Shown piece after piece: positions 9,918-16,621 of a DNA stretch of 47,087 bases. Numbering within the stretch: position 1 is the stretch's first letter; every line of letters starts with the position of its first letter. Location of the stretch: positions 1 to 47,087 of the forward strand of contig CABYCL010000007.1 of NCBI GenBank assembly GCA_902517505.1. The letters are read 5' to 3'. The notes beneath the pieces were generated by a model. The model did no database searches. It was not told where the DNA came from and worked only from the letters and a program-made list of their open reading frames with translations. The translations under genes and the position numbers were made by a program. Source of the DNA: an uncultured SAR86 cluster bacterium. Its GTDB lineage: Bacteria > Pseudomonadota > Gammaproteobacteria > Magnimaribacterales > D2472.

Positions 9918-10582
9918 TCATAGTAGCAATAGACGAAATTAGCTTTAATAAGGCTTCAAGTATTATTGATAATCTTGATTCAACAAAATGCATGGTGAAA
10001 ATTGGAAGTGTTGCCTTTAATTCTATCGGCCATAAAGTTATCGATTATGCTGCTAAAAAAGGCTTTGATATATTTCTTGATTTAAAACTTCATGACATAC
10101 CAAATACCGTTAAAAAATCTATAAAAGGATTAACTAATCTCCCAATAACAATGCTAACAGTCCATACTTCTGGTGGAAAAGATATGATGGTGGCTGCAAT
10201 GGAAGCAGTCTCAGGTACTGATATAAAAGTTTTTGGAGTGACTGCATTAACTAGTCTCAACGACGACGATACAAATAAAATATACCAAAGGAATGCCTCA
10301 GACCATGTAAATGCAATGTTAGATCTAGCAGAATCAGCTGCAATAGATGGTGTTGTATGTTCTCCACACGAGTTAGATCTTGTAAGTAAAAGAGAATCAT
10401 TATTATCCATAACACCTGGTATAAGACTGCAGGACTTAAATGATGACCAAAGCAGAGTTATGTCACCAGAAGAAGCAATTAACTTAGGTGCAAATTATCT
10501 GGTTATTGGAAGACCAATAACTCAATCAGATAACATATCAGGAACCTTAGAAGATATTTTTAATAAAATAAGTAACTCTTAG
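9914..10582 (+). CDS. pyrF: Orotidine 5'-phosphate decarboxylase
   Basis: Final step of UMP synthesis, OMP to UMP. The 222-residue TIM-barrel protein has the family signature FLDLKLHDIPNTV with the catalytic Asp-Lys-Asp array (D..K..D), preceded by the lysine in CMVKIGS. It also has HTSGGKDMM, CSPHEL, and the phosphate-binding end ITPGIR...GANYLVIGRPIT. It starts within the stop of ihfB (ATGA overlap), as in several gammaproteobacteria where pyrF follows ihfB. It is slightly shorter than E. coli PyrF (245). Confidence 0.96.
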   Translation: MIIVAIDEISFNKASSIIDNLDSTKCMVKIGSVAFNSIGHKVIDYAAKKGFDIFLDLKLHDIPNTVKKSIKGLTNLPITMLTVHTSGGKDMMVAAMEAVSGTDIKVFGVTALTSLNDDDTNKIYQRNASDHVNAMLDLAESAAIDGVVCSPHELDLVSKRESLLSITPGIRLQDLNDDQSRVMSPEEAINLGANYLVIGRPITQSDNISGTLEDIFNKISNS

Positions 10583-10606
10583 TATTTTTATGAGTTAAAA
10601 TGAAGA

Positions 10607-10984
10607 ATGCTAAAATCAAATATTAAAGTAAATATCAATGATATAGGTGGAAAAGTTGCTAAAGAAGATGATAGATATGTAGTAAAGGATAATTCCTTTG
10701 GCAACAAGCTTATACTTAGTAGCACTTTATTAGAACCAAATCAAAGTACTAGCGGACATTTTCATAATGGACAGGAAGAGGTGTATCTCTTTGTTAGAGG
10801 AAATGGAGAAATGGAACTAGATTCAGAAAGATTTGAAGTAAAAGCTGGAGATATTATTAATATTGAAGATGGCGTATTTCACAGAGTTTACAATACTAAT
10901 GACAATGACCAGCTTTATTTTGTTTGTGTTTTTGATGGTGGAAGCACTGCAAGAGAAAATCATAATAAAATAAAAGATCAGTAA
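10607..10984 (+). CDS. Single-domain cupin protein, probably sugar-phosphate or small-molecule related
   Basis: A 125-residue one-domain cupin. Cupin motif 1 is seen as GHFHNGQEEVYLFVRGNGEM, with two histidines and a glutamate placed to bind a metal. Motif 2 is GDIINIEDGVFHRVYN, with the third histidine. The shape resembles mannose-6-phosphate or glucose-6-phosphate isomerase-type cupins, but the substrate cannot be told. It lies 24 bases after pyrF and 105 bases before another cupin-containing gene (11090), so the two could serve one pathway. Function is unassigned. Confidence 0.75.
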   Translation: MLKSNIKVNINDIGGKVAKEDDRYVVKDNSFGNKLILSSTLLEPNQSTSGHFHNGQEEVYLFVRGNGEMELDSERFEVKAGDIINIEDGVFHRVYNTNDNDQLYFVCVFDGGSTARENHNKIKDQ

Positions 10985-11059
10985 GCCTGGATTAGAACCA
11001 AGCTAAATTGAAGATCGTTTAGAATCCATACACTTAGTAAAAAATAATAGAAATTTCTT

Positions 11060-11089
11060 AAAGACAATTGATAGATTATAATTAAAAAT
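11060..11089 (+). promoter_or_regulatory. Candidate -10 element for the gene at 11090 (possible leaderless transcript)
   Basis: A perfect TATAAT lies at 11077-11082, inside the only sizeable gap of this stretch (10985-11089). Transcription would begin about 7 bases later, at or within a base or two of the ATG at 11090. No Shine-Dalgarno sequence is visible, so a leaderless mRNA is possible. The -35 region (TTTCTT near 11054) is poor. This is a weak call. Confidence 0.3.
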
Positions 11090-11863
11090 ATGAAAGTAAT
11101 AGTGGTAAGTGGTGGTTTTGATCCATTGCATTCAGGCCATATTTCTTATTTTAAAGATGCAAGAAGTCATGGAGATAAGCTAATTGTTGCTTTAAACAGT
11201 GATTACTGGCTAGAAAAGAAGAAAGGCAAATTTTTTATGCCTTTTTCAGAAAGAAAGCTAATCATTGAAAATTTAATGTTTATAGACGAAGTTATCGATT
11301 TTGAAGATGATGAAATTGGTAGCTGCATTAATGCCCTTGAAAAAGTTAAAGATTTACATGTAAATGATGAGATTTATTTTGCAAATGGTGGTGATAGGGA
11401 TAAAGAAAATATTCCTGAAATGTCAGTTGATGGCATTAATTTTTTATTCAAGATAGGAGGCGATGATAAAAAAAACTCCTCCTCATCAATTTTAAAAAAA
11501 TGGCAAAATTATCATGAAGAAAGAATTTGGGGCGCTTTTTACAACTTATTTGAATCTGATGATGTAAAAGTAAAAGAGTTGATTGTTGATCCAGGCAAAG
11601 GCATGAGTTTCCAAAAACATTTTAAAAGGTCAGAAATATCGATAGTAAGCAAAGGATCATGCATTATCAATTACAGCAGAGATAATCCAGACGATAGAAA
11701 AGATATACAATTGAACAAATTTGATTATTATTTCGTTCCTGTTGGTGAGTGGCATCAGATTACTAATCCATTCGATGAACCATGCCATCTTATTGAAATT
11801 CAATACGGTGAGTCCTGTGTTGAAGAGGACATTGAAAGAATAGATTATTACGATCCAAAATAA
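11090..11863 (+). CDS. Cytidylyltransferase-like domain fused to mannose-6-phosphate isomerase-type cupin
   Basis: Two-domain protein of 257 residues. Residues 1-~140 form an HxGH nucleotidyltransferase (SGGFDPLHSGHISYF; ALNSDYWL), similar in layout to the RfaE/HldE adenylyltransferase and TagD-type cytidylyltransferases, ending with a serine-rich KNSSSSIL segment in place of the usual ISST-like motif. Residues ~142-257 form a cupin like the C-terminal part of ManC/type II phosphomannose isomerase: RIWGAFYNL, DPGKGMSFQKHFKRSEI, FVPVGEWHQITNP and IEIQYGE. This pairing suggests a sugar-phosphate isomerase or sensor joined to a nucleotidyl transfer step. The exact sugar is unknown. It is preceded by another cupin gene and followed 15 bases later by uvrC. 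Confidence 0.75.
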   Translation: MKVIVVSGGFDPLHSGHISYFKDARSHGDKLIVALNSDYWLEKKKGKFFMPFSERKLIIENLMFIDEVIDFEDDEIGSCINALEKVKDLHVNDEIYFANGGDRDKENIPEMSVDGINFLFKIGGDDKKNSSSSILKKWQNYHEERIWGAFYNLFESDDVKVKELIVDPGKGMSFQKHFKRSEISIVSKGSCIINYSRDNPDDRKDIQLNKFDYYFVPVGEWHQITNPFDEPCHLIEIQYGESCVEEDIERIDYYDPK

Positions 11864-11878
11864 TTTTAATAAAGTCAA

Positions 11879-13660
11879 TTGAAGATAAATATCAAAAAAG
11901 TTCCAAATACTCCAGGAGTATATAAATTCTTAAATAATCAAGAAATTATTTATATTGGCAAAGCAAAAGATCTAAAAAAAAGAGTTTCTTCTTATTTTGG
12001 AAACTCCTACAAAGACAGAAAAACATCTCAAATAAAGTTTTTAACAGATAAAGTTGAGACCTTCACAACAAAGAATGAGGTGGAGGCTTTATTATTGGAA
12101 CAATCTTTGATAAAGGAGAATAAACCTAAATTTAATATACTTTTAAGAGATGACAAAACTTACCCATACATATATTTTTCACTAGATCATGAATATCCTG
12201 GAGTTTATTTGAAGAGAACAAAAAAAAGTGTTGATAAAAAATACTTTGGACCGTTTGTAAGCTCTGAGGCAGTAAAAAAATCAATTAAAGAGATTCAAAA
12301 AATTTTTAAAGTTAGAAACTGTACTGATAGCACCTTTGCAAATAGAACAAGGCCTTGTATTGAGTTTCAGATGAAAAGATGCTCCGCTCCATGTGTCCAA
12401 AAAATAAATAAATTAGATTACTTTGAAGATATAACAAGTGCAAAATCGTTTTTAACATCTTCAGATACCAAAACTGTAGAACGATTAATGAAAGAAATTA
12501 ATAAAGCTGTATCAGAACTTGATTTTGAGAAGGCTTCTGAAATTAGAGATCGTCTTAATAGATTGAATCTGTTGAAAGAGGAACAATCGGTAGTGACATT
12601 AGCTAATGATATTGATATTTTTTCAGTTAGCTCAGAAATGAGTTATTTAGGAGTATCTATTATTGTTGTAAGAAATGGAAAAATTAGAGGAACAAAAACA
12701 CATTTAATTAAACAGGCTCTTTATAGCTCCTTTGATGAAGTCTATCAAAGCGCAATATTTAATTTTTATGAAAATCAACTGGATATTCCTAACAAAGTTT
12801 TATGTGCTTATGAATTGGAGGATAAAAAAATTCTTGAGGATATGTTTGAAAGTAAGCACCAAAAGAAGGTAAGGATTATACATTCACCAAGTAAGTCAAT
12901 TAGACCAATATTTAATTTATGCAAGCTTAATTCCCAACAAGTCATCAAAAATTATATTAGTAAAGAGGATAAATATACCTTTGCATTAAATGAGATTTGT
13001 GGGTATGTAGGACTAAAACACATTAATAAAATTGAAGCATATGATGTAAGCCATATCTCTGGAGAGAATGGAGTTGCATCTTCTGTAGTATTTACTAAAA
13101 CTGGACCAGAAAAGAAAAGTTATAGGCTGTTTAATATACCAAATCATCTATGTGGTAATGATGTTGGTTCTTTAGAGCATGTTTTAGAAAGAAGGATCAA
13201 ATACTTTGATGACCCAAAAATAAAACCGGATTTGCTGTTGATTGATGGTGGCAAAACTCAATTAAAATTTGTAAATTCAGTTTTAGATAAATCAGAGCAT
13301 AAAGATCTAAAAGCAATATCTATAGTAAAGGGGTCAAATAGAATTAGAGCAACTGAGACAATAATTAGTAGAGATGGAATTTTAGAGCTTGATAAAAATT
13401 CTAAAGCTTTTCTAATTTTACAAGAGATGCGTGATGAGTCTCATAGGTTTGCAATTCAAGCTCAGAGAAAGAAAAAAAGAAAGACAATATCTAAATCGGA
13501 ATTGGATTCAATAAAAGGTATTGGAACCATTTTAAAAAAAAGATTACTTAAAAAATTTAAAAGTATAAAGAACATAAAAACTGCAAATTTATCTGATTTA
13601 ATGACTGTTGAAGGTATAAATGAGAAAATAGCAGAACGTATAATGAAGAAATTTAAATGA
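11879..13660 (+). CDS. uvrC: UvrABC excinuclease subunit C
   Basis: Nucleotide-excision-repair nuclease making the 3' and 5' incisions around a lesion marked by UvrAB. The 593 residues contain an N-terminal GIY-YIG nuclease (GVYKFL...IYIGKAKDLKKRV). Next is a four-cysteine segment (Cys at CTDS, RPC, RCSAPC) matching the Fe-S-binding cysteines of the family. A UVR helical hairpin follows (~residues 200-235), then the RNase H-like endonuclease (AYDVSHISG, LLIDGGKTQL, DESHRFAI) and a C-terminal double HhH (SIKGIG, VEGINEK). The start is TTG at 11879, immediately followed by the conserved N-terminus; no ATG fits. The stop overlaps the pgsA start (ATGA). Confidence 0.97.
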   Translation: MKINIKKVPNTPGVYKFLNNQEIIYIGKAKDLKKRVSSYFGNSYKDRKTSQIKFLTDKVETFTTKNEVEALLLEQSLIKENKPKFNILLRDDKTYPYIYFSLDHEYPGVYLKRTKKSVDKKYFGPFVSSEAVKKSIKEIQKIFKVRNCTDSTFANRTRPCIEFQMKRCSAPCVQKINKLDYFEDITSAKSFLTSSDTKTVERLMKEINKAVSELDFEKASEIRDRLNRLNLLKEEQSVVTLANDIDIFSVSSEMSYLGVSIIVVRNGKIRGTKTHLIKQALYSSFDEVYQSAIFNFYENQLDIPNKVLCAYELEDKKILEDMFESKHQKKVRIIHSPSKSIRPIFNLCKLNSQQVIKNYISKEDKYTFALNEICGYVGLKHINKIEAYDVSHISGENGVASSVVFTKTGPEKKSYRLFNIPNHLCGNDVGSLEHVLERRIKYFDDPKIKPDLLLIDGGKTQLKFVNSVLDKSEHKDLKAISIVKGSNRIRATETIISRDGILELDKNSKAFLILQEMRDESHRFAIQAQRKKKRKTISKSELDSIKGIGTILKKRLLKKFKSIKNIKTANLSDLMTVEGINEKIAERIMKKFK

Positions 13661-14196
13661 TGATTAAGCTAATTAACATTCTTACTTTAGTAAGAATTTT
13701 TATTGCAGTGGTAATTTTTGCTTTTTTATCAATCAAAAACTTCTACTTGCTTACATTACTTTTGTTTTTTATTGCTGGTTTAACAGATTATTTTGATGGT
13801 TTGTTAGCAAGAAAATTCAATGCAACATCTCAACTTGGTGAGATTTTAGACCCTTTGGCAGATAAAATTTTAATTATTTTTTTATTTTTTGGTCTAGCAG
13901 TGAATTTATCTAGTTTTCTAATAGGATTTGCAGGGTCTTTAATTCTCTCTAGAGAAATTTGGATAAGCGCATTAAGAGATTACAATTCAAGAAATAATAA
14001 TGTTAATGCTACCAAGGTTATTTATATTGCTAAGATTAAAACGAGTATTCAATTATTAACAATTTTTATTTATCTTACAGGCCTAGCATTTAATAAAATG
14101 TTATTAATTATATTTGGTGACATATTTTTGATTATTTCTGTTTTGGTGACAATATACACCGGCTATCTATATACCATAAATAGTTTTAAGAATTAA
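13657..14196 (+). CDS. pgsA: CDP-diacylglycerol--glycerol-3-phosphate 3-phosphatidyltransferase
   Basis: Inner-membrane enzyme making phosphatidylglycerol-phosphate from CDP-diacylglycerol. The 179-residue protein has several hydrophobic segments and the full CDP-alcohol phosphotransferase motif DGxxARx8GxxxDxxxD (D-G-L-L-A-R ... G-E-I-L-D-P-L-A-D, about residues 46-68). The start overlaps the uvrC stop by 4 bases; uvrC-pgsA is a long-recognised gammaproteobacterial pair. Other CDP-alcohol transferases share the motif, but length and context favour PgsA. Confidence 0.92.
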   Translation: MMIKLINILTLVRIFIAVVIFAFLSIKNFYLLTLLLFFIAGLTDYFDGLLARKFNATSQLGEILDPLADKILIIFLFFGLAVNLSSFLIGFAGSLILSREIWISALRDYNSRNNNVNATKVIYIAKIKTSIQLLTIFIYLTGLAFNKMLLIIFGDIFLIISVLVTIYTGYLYTINSFKN

Positions 14197-14225
14197 TTGC
14201 CACATTTTATCAATACACATATACA
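14197..14225 (+). promoter_or_regulatory. Candidate sigma70 promoter for tRNA-Cys
   Basis: TTGCCA (14197-14202) and TATACA (14220-14225) are separated by exactly 17 bases and lie directly after the pgsA stop. Predicted initiation near 14232 leaves about 10 bases of leader before the mature tRNA-Cys 5' end at 14242. Spacing is ideal and both boxes match at four or more positions; unverified. Confidence 0.5.
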
Positions 14226-14241
14226 ATACTATAAAAATTTA

Positions 14242-14315
14242 GGCTGGATGGCAGAGTGGTTATGCAGCGGCCTGCAAAGCCGTTTACGCCGGTTCGATTC
14301 CGGCTTCAGCCTCCA
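14242..14315 (+). tRNA. tRNA-Cys (anticodon GCA)
   Basis: Full cloverleaf. The acceptor stem GGCTGGA pairs with TTCAGCC (one G-T pair). The anticodon loop CTGCAAA is on a 5-bp stem, and the T-arm is GCCGG/CCGGC around TTCGATT. The discriminator is T, as expected for Cys, followed by an encoded CCA at 14313-14315. It marks the left edge of the polysaccharide island together with the tRNA-Leu downstream. Confidence 0.97.
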
Positions 14316-14321
14316 TATATT

Positions 14322-14405
14322 ATGAAAATAGGAATTATTGGCTTTGGTTTTGTTGGCAAGGATTTAAGAAATGTCCTAAAAGAAAATGTTGAGAGCATAG
14401 TATAA
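14322..14405 (+). pseudogene. Remnant start of a nucleotide-sugar dehydrogenase-like (Rossmann) gene
   Basis: Between the two tRNAs an ATG opens 27 codons reading MKIGIIGFGFVGKDLRN..., then a TAA at 14403-14405. The GIIGFGFVG pattern is the classic dinucleotide-binding start of UDP-glucose/UDP-HexNAc dehydrogenases and related sugar enzymes, but the rest of the gene is missing. The remaining 72 bases to tRNA-Leu show no continuation I can recognise. I read this as the leftover 5' end of a polysaccharide gene lost from the island boundary. A functional 27-residue peptide is unlikely. Confidence 0.6.
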
Positions 14406-14477
14406 TGAACTGTCTGCTCGAGAAAAAGAACAACACATTAAATATAAGATTTATAAAGAGGAGTAATTTAAAGATAT

Positions 14478-14564
14478 GCCCGAGTGGTGGAATTGGTAGA
14501 CACAAGGGACTTAAAATCCCTCGATAGAAATATCGTGCCGGTTCAAGTCCGGCCTCGGGTACCA
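14478..14564 (+). tRNA. tRNA-Leu (anticodon TAA)
   Basis: Class II tRNA with a long variable arm. The acceptor GCCCGAG pairs with CTCGGGT (G-T at the end). The anticodon stem AGGGA/TCCCT holds loop CTTAAAA (anticodon TAA). The variable stem is CGATA/TATCG, and the T-arm GCCGG/CCGGC encloses TTCAAGT. The discriminator is A with an encoded CCA at 14562-14564. It sits immediately upstream of the polysaccharide cluster, a common insertion point for islands. Confidence 0.97.
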
Positions 14565-14585
14565 AATTAAAGCTAGATCAATATC

Positions 14586-15062
14586 ATGAAAGTTTGGATA
14601 GTAGCCACATATAAAAATAATGAGTTAAAAAGACTTAAAGACAATCTTCAAAATCAAGATCTTGAATATTACCATCCCAAAATAAACACCAAAAAATATA
14701 ATTTAACTCCCAAAGAAGAGCCCTTATTTCCTGGCTATATTTTTATTTATTCCTGCATTAAAAATTATTCAAAAATTAAATACACAAGGGGAATTTCCAA
14801 AATTATACGATTCAATAATAATATTGCAACACTTGAAGATGATGAGATTTTTGAATTAAAAAAAATAGAATCAGAGTCTTTTTCAAAACCCATAATTCAA
14901 AAAATATTTGTTGGACAAGAGGCAATAATGTCTGAAGGACCCCTTAAAGGCTCATTTATTTCAATCGCCTCATTGCCAAATAAAGATAGGGTAAATATTT
15001 TTATTCATATCCTAGGAAAAAAAAGAAAGGTGACAGCATCTTTAAATGAAATTAAGCTCTAA
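14586..15062 (+). CDS. rfaH: RfaH-like transcription antitermination protein (NusG paralogue)
   Basis: Specialised NusG paralogue that binds RNA polymerase paused at an ops element and suppresses termination across long surface-polysaccharide operons. The 158-residue protein aligns along its length with E. coli RfaH (162). It has an N-terminal NGN domain with VWIVATYKNNEL, NLQNQDLEYYHPK, EPLFPGYIFIY and TRGISKIIRF, then a C-terminal KOW-type domain from about residue 105 (GQEAIMSEGPLKGS). The His-Thr-Thr ops-contact segment of the E. coli protein aligns with Asn-Tyr-Ser here. It lies 21 bases after tRNA-Leu and one short gap before an ops-like site (15188) that heads the cluster, which strongly supports RfaH over housekeeping NusG. 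Confidence 0.88.
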   Translation: MKVWIVATYKNNELKRLKDNLQNQDLEYYHPKINTKKYNLTPKEEPLFPGYIFIYSCIKNYSKIKYTRGISKIIRFNNNIATLEDDEIFELKKIESESFSKPIIQKIFVGQEAIMSEGPLKGSFISIASLPNKDRVNIFIHILGKKRKVTASLNEIKL

Positions 15063-15120
15063 AAAAATTAATATCTCAAGTATTAAGGTTTTTAAATTTT
15101 TATAAGAATTTCATATTTAG

Positions 15121-15149
15121 TTGTTTTTCTTGTACATAAGTTATATAGT
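15121..15149 (+). promoter_or_regulatory. Candidate sigma70 promoter of the polysaccharide cluster
   Basis: TTGTTT (15121-15126), a 17-base spacer and TATAGT (15144-15149) form a good promoter in the gap between rfaH and the MarR-like gene. Predicted initiation near 15156 gives a leader of about 75 bases that would contain the ops-like element. The -10 box overlaps the left arm of a dyad (15148-15162), so a repressor there would block initiation. Confidence 0.55.
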
Positions 15150-15165
15150 TCAACCGTTGAACGGT
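15148..15165 (+). promoter_or_regulatory. Two overlapping inverted repeats at the predicted transcription start (candidate operator)
   Basis: GTTCAAC-C-GTTGAAC (15148-15162) is a perfect 7-1-7 dyad. ACCGTT-G-AACGGT (15153-15165) is a perfect 6-1-6 dyad sharing most of the same bases, with its centre shifted 4 bases. The pair covers the -10/+1 region of the candidate promoter. The next gene encodes a MarR-like regulator that could bind here; in RNA, the two would be mutually exclusive small hairpins. The dyads are seen directly; the operator role is inferred. Confidence 0.5.
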
Positions 15166-15185
15166 AGAAATAATCATTTTTTTCC

Positions 15186-15198
15186 GTGCGGTAGCTAT
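15186..15198 (+). promoter_or_regulatory. ops-like element (RfaH recruitment site)
   Basis: The sequence GTGCGGTAGCTAT contains GCGGTAGC (15188-15195), an exact match to positions 2-9 of the ops consensus GGCGGTAGCnT and including the short GC/GC stem of the ops hairpin. It lies about 35 bases before the first cluster gene and 125 bases after an rfaH-like gene. It differs from the consensus at the first G and at the T of position 11. I saw no other copy of this core in the window gaps I inspected. Confidence 0.75.
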
Positions 15199-15230
15199 AT
15201 TGTATTACAAAACTATTAATAACTTTACCT

Positions 15231-15545
15231 ATGTCAAATGATAAAAAAATCAATGAAGACGATTTAAAAGTACTTCATTTGGTTCATAACAATCCAGAAA
15301 TTTCTCAAAGGGGTATTTCTGAACAAATGGGTTTCAGCTTAGGTAAAGTTAATTATTGCATCAAAGCTTTAACTGAAGTTGGCTTCATAAAATGTAAAAG
15401 CTTTTTAAATCACAAAAACAAATTGGGTTATTTATATATATTAACTCCAAAAGGGCTAAGTGAAAAAACTTCCTTAACAAAAAGATTTTTACAAAAAAAA
15501 CAACTTGAATACGAAAAACTATATAATTACTTCCATGAACAATAG
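15231..15545 (+). CDS. MarR-family winged-helix regulator, EPS-associated type
   Basis: A 104-residue DNA-binding protein. Residues about 10-80 form a winged helix: DDLKVLHLVHNNPEISQR, a recognition region GISEQMGFSLGKVNYC, and a wing around LGYLYILTPKG. A basic C-terminal helix follows. Small MarR-like proteins of this kind commonly open exopolysaccharide clusters. It is the first gene downstream of the promoter/dyad/ops leader, so it may regulate its own operon. The 3' end overlaps the next gene by 11 bases. The ligand is unknown. Confidence 0.8.
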   Translation: MSNDKKINEDDLKVLHLVHNNPEISQRGISEQMGFSLGKVNYCIKALTEVGFIKCKSFLNHKNKLGYLYILTPKGLSEKTSLTKRFLQKKQLEYEKLYNYFHEQ

Positions 15546-16440
15546 CACTGATTTAAATAATAATGACGAACTAGGCGATGAAATGGATATAAAATCATTA
15601 TTGAAGACAATTCTTGTTAATAAGCGCCTAATTATTGCTTCCACTGTTTCGTTTGCAATAATCGCACTTATTTATAGCCTTACTCTTACAAATATTTATC
15701 AATCAACTGCACTTTTGAGTCCAGTTGGAGACCAAAGTAACTCAAGTCAATCTTTAAATAATTTAGGAGGGTTGGCTAGCCTTGCTGGTATAAACATATC
15801 ATCAACCTCAGGCGGTAATTCAACAAAAGCAATAACAAAAATAACTACTCTAAGTTTTTTTGAAGAAAATATTTTGCCTAATATTTTTCTGCCTGATCTT
15901 ATGGCTGTGAGAACTTGGGATGAGGATAGCAACTCTGTTATATATGACTCTTCATATAATGTGCAAACGGGAAAATGGAACAACATTCCTCATCCTCAAA
16001 AAAGTTACAAATCTTTTAAGGGCAAGTTACAAGTTTCTGAAGATTATGAAACTAAATTTTTAACCATTTCTGTTAAACATGAGTCACCTCATATCGCTAA
16101 AGAATGGACAGAGCTAGTAGTAAATCAGATCAATGATTCTTTTAGAGCCAAAGATAAGCGTGAAGCCGAGTCAGCTATGAATTTTTTGAATACTCAGATG
16201 GCTTTAACTAGCTACACTGAAATAAAGCAAGTTGTAGCTCAGATTCTCAAACAAAAAATGCAACAACTTACATTAATTGAAGCAAATGAGTTTTATGTTT
16301 TTTCATATTTAGATCAACCTGCGGTTGCAAGAAATAAAATAGAGCCTTCAAGAACTTCTATTTGCATACTTGGTACATTATTAGGATTTATGCTTGGAGT
16401 TCTATTTGTCCTTGTTCGTGGATATTTCAAAGAAGATTAA
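15535..16440 (+). CDS. Wzz-like polysaccharide chain-length determinant (PCP family)
   Basis: Inner-membrane protein setting the modal length of Wzy-polymerised chains. With the ATG at 15535 it has 301 residues. It has a short acidic cytoplasmic N-terminus, transmembrane helix 1 (about LIIASTVSFAIIALIYSL), a periplasmic domain rich in charged helices, and transmembrane helix 2 near the C-terminus (ICILGTLLGFMLGVLFVLV) preceded by the proline-rich EPS segment typical of Wzz. No kinase domain is present. An upstream in-frame TTG (15505) would add ten residues but lies deeper in the preceding gene, so the ATG is preferred. Its presence predicts a Wzy polymerase, and a candidate lies at 28083. 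Confidence 0.85.
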   Translation: MNNSTDLNNNDELGDEMDIKSLLKTILVNKRLIIASTVSFAIIALIYSLTLTNIYQSTALLSPVGDQSNSSQSLNNLGGLASLAGINISSTSGGNSTKAITKITTLSFFEENILPNIFLPDLMAVRTWDEDSNSVIYDSSYNVQTGKWNNIPHPQKSYKSFKGKLQVSEDYETKFLTISVKHESPHIAKEWTELVVNQINDSFRAKDKREAESAMNFLNTQMALTSYTEIKQVVAQILKQKMQQLTLIEANEFYVFSYLDQPAVARNKIEPSRTSICILGTLLGFMLGVLFVLVRGYFKED

Positions 16441-16455
16441 AGTAACTTACATTTT

Positions 16456-16621
16456 ATGAATCCAAAAGTTACAGCATTAGTTCCTGTTTATCGCTGTCCA
16501 AAGTATCTTAAAAGAGCTATTTTGAGTGTCTTAAACGAAAGTTATAAAGATTTAGAAATATCAATTTTTAATAATGCATCCTGAAACAATACTAAATTTA
16601 ATAAAGTGACGAATCTAAATA
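16456..16621 (+). pseudogene. Truncated N-terminus of a family 2 glycosyltransferase
   Basis: An ATG at 16456 opens 42 codons reading MNPKVTALVPVYRCPKYL...SVLNESYKDLEI, the unmistakable beginning of a GT-A (GT2) glycosyltransferase, then a TGA at 16582-16584. Reading through the TGA in the same frame gives a further NNTKFNKVTNLNNV, which also looks like coding sequence, before TAA at 16627. That frame overlaps the start of the ABC transporter gene (16622). The remaining ~200 residues and the DxD site are absent. This is a decayed gene head between two intact genes, evidence of replacement inside the cluster. Confidence 0.7.

Noticed and set aside
10576-10598. AACTC...GAGTT inverted repeat after pyrF as a terminator
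   Set aside because: Five-base stem with a 13-base loop and no T-run following; too weak.
14401-14406. Perfect TATAAT between the two tRNA genes as a tRNA-Leu promoter
   Set aside because: No acceptable -35 at 16-18 bases upstream, and it lies 70 bases before the tRNA inside the decayed gene fragment; not strong enough to list.
15505-15534. Upstream TTG start for the Wzz-like gene, and the TTG at 22776 for the Rossmann gene
   Set aside because: Both extend into the preceding gene and add non-conserved residues, while a good ATG lies just downstream in frame.
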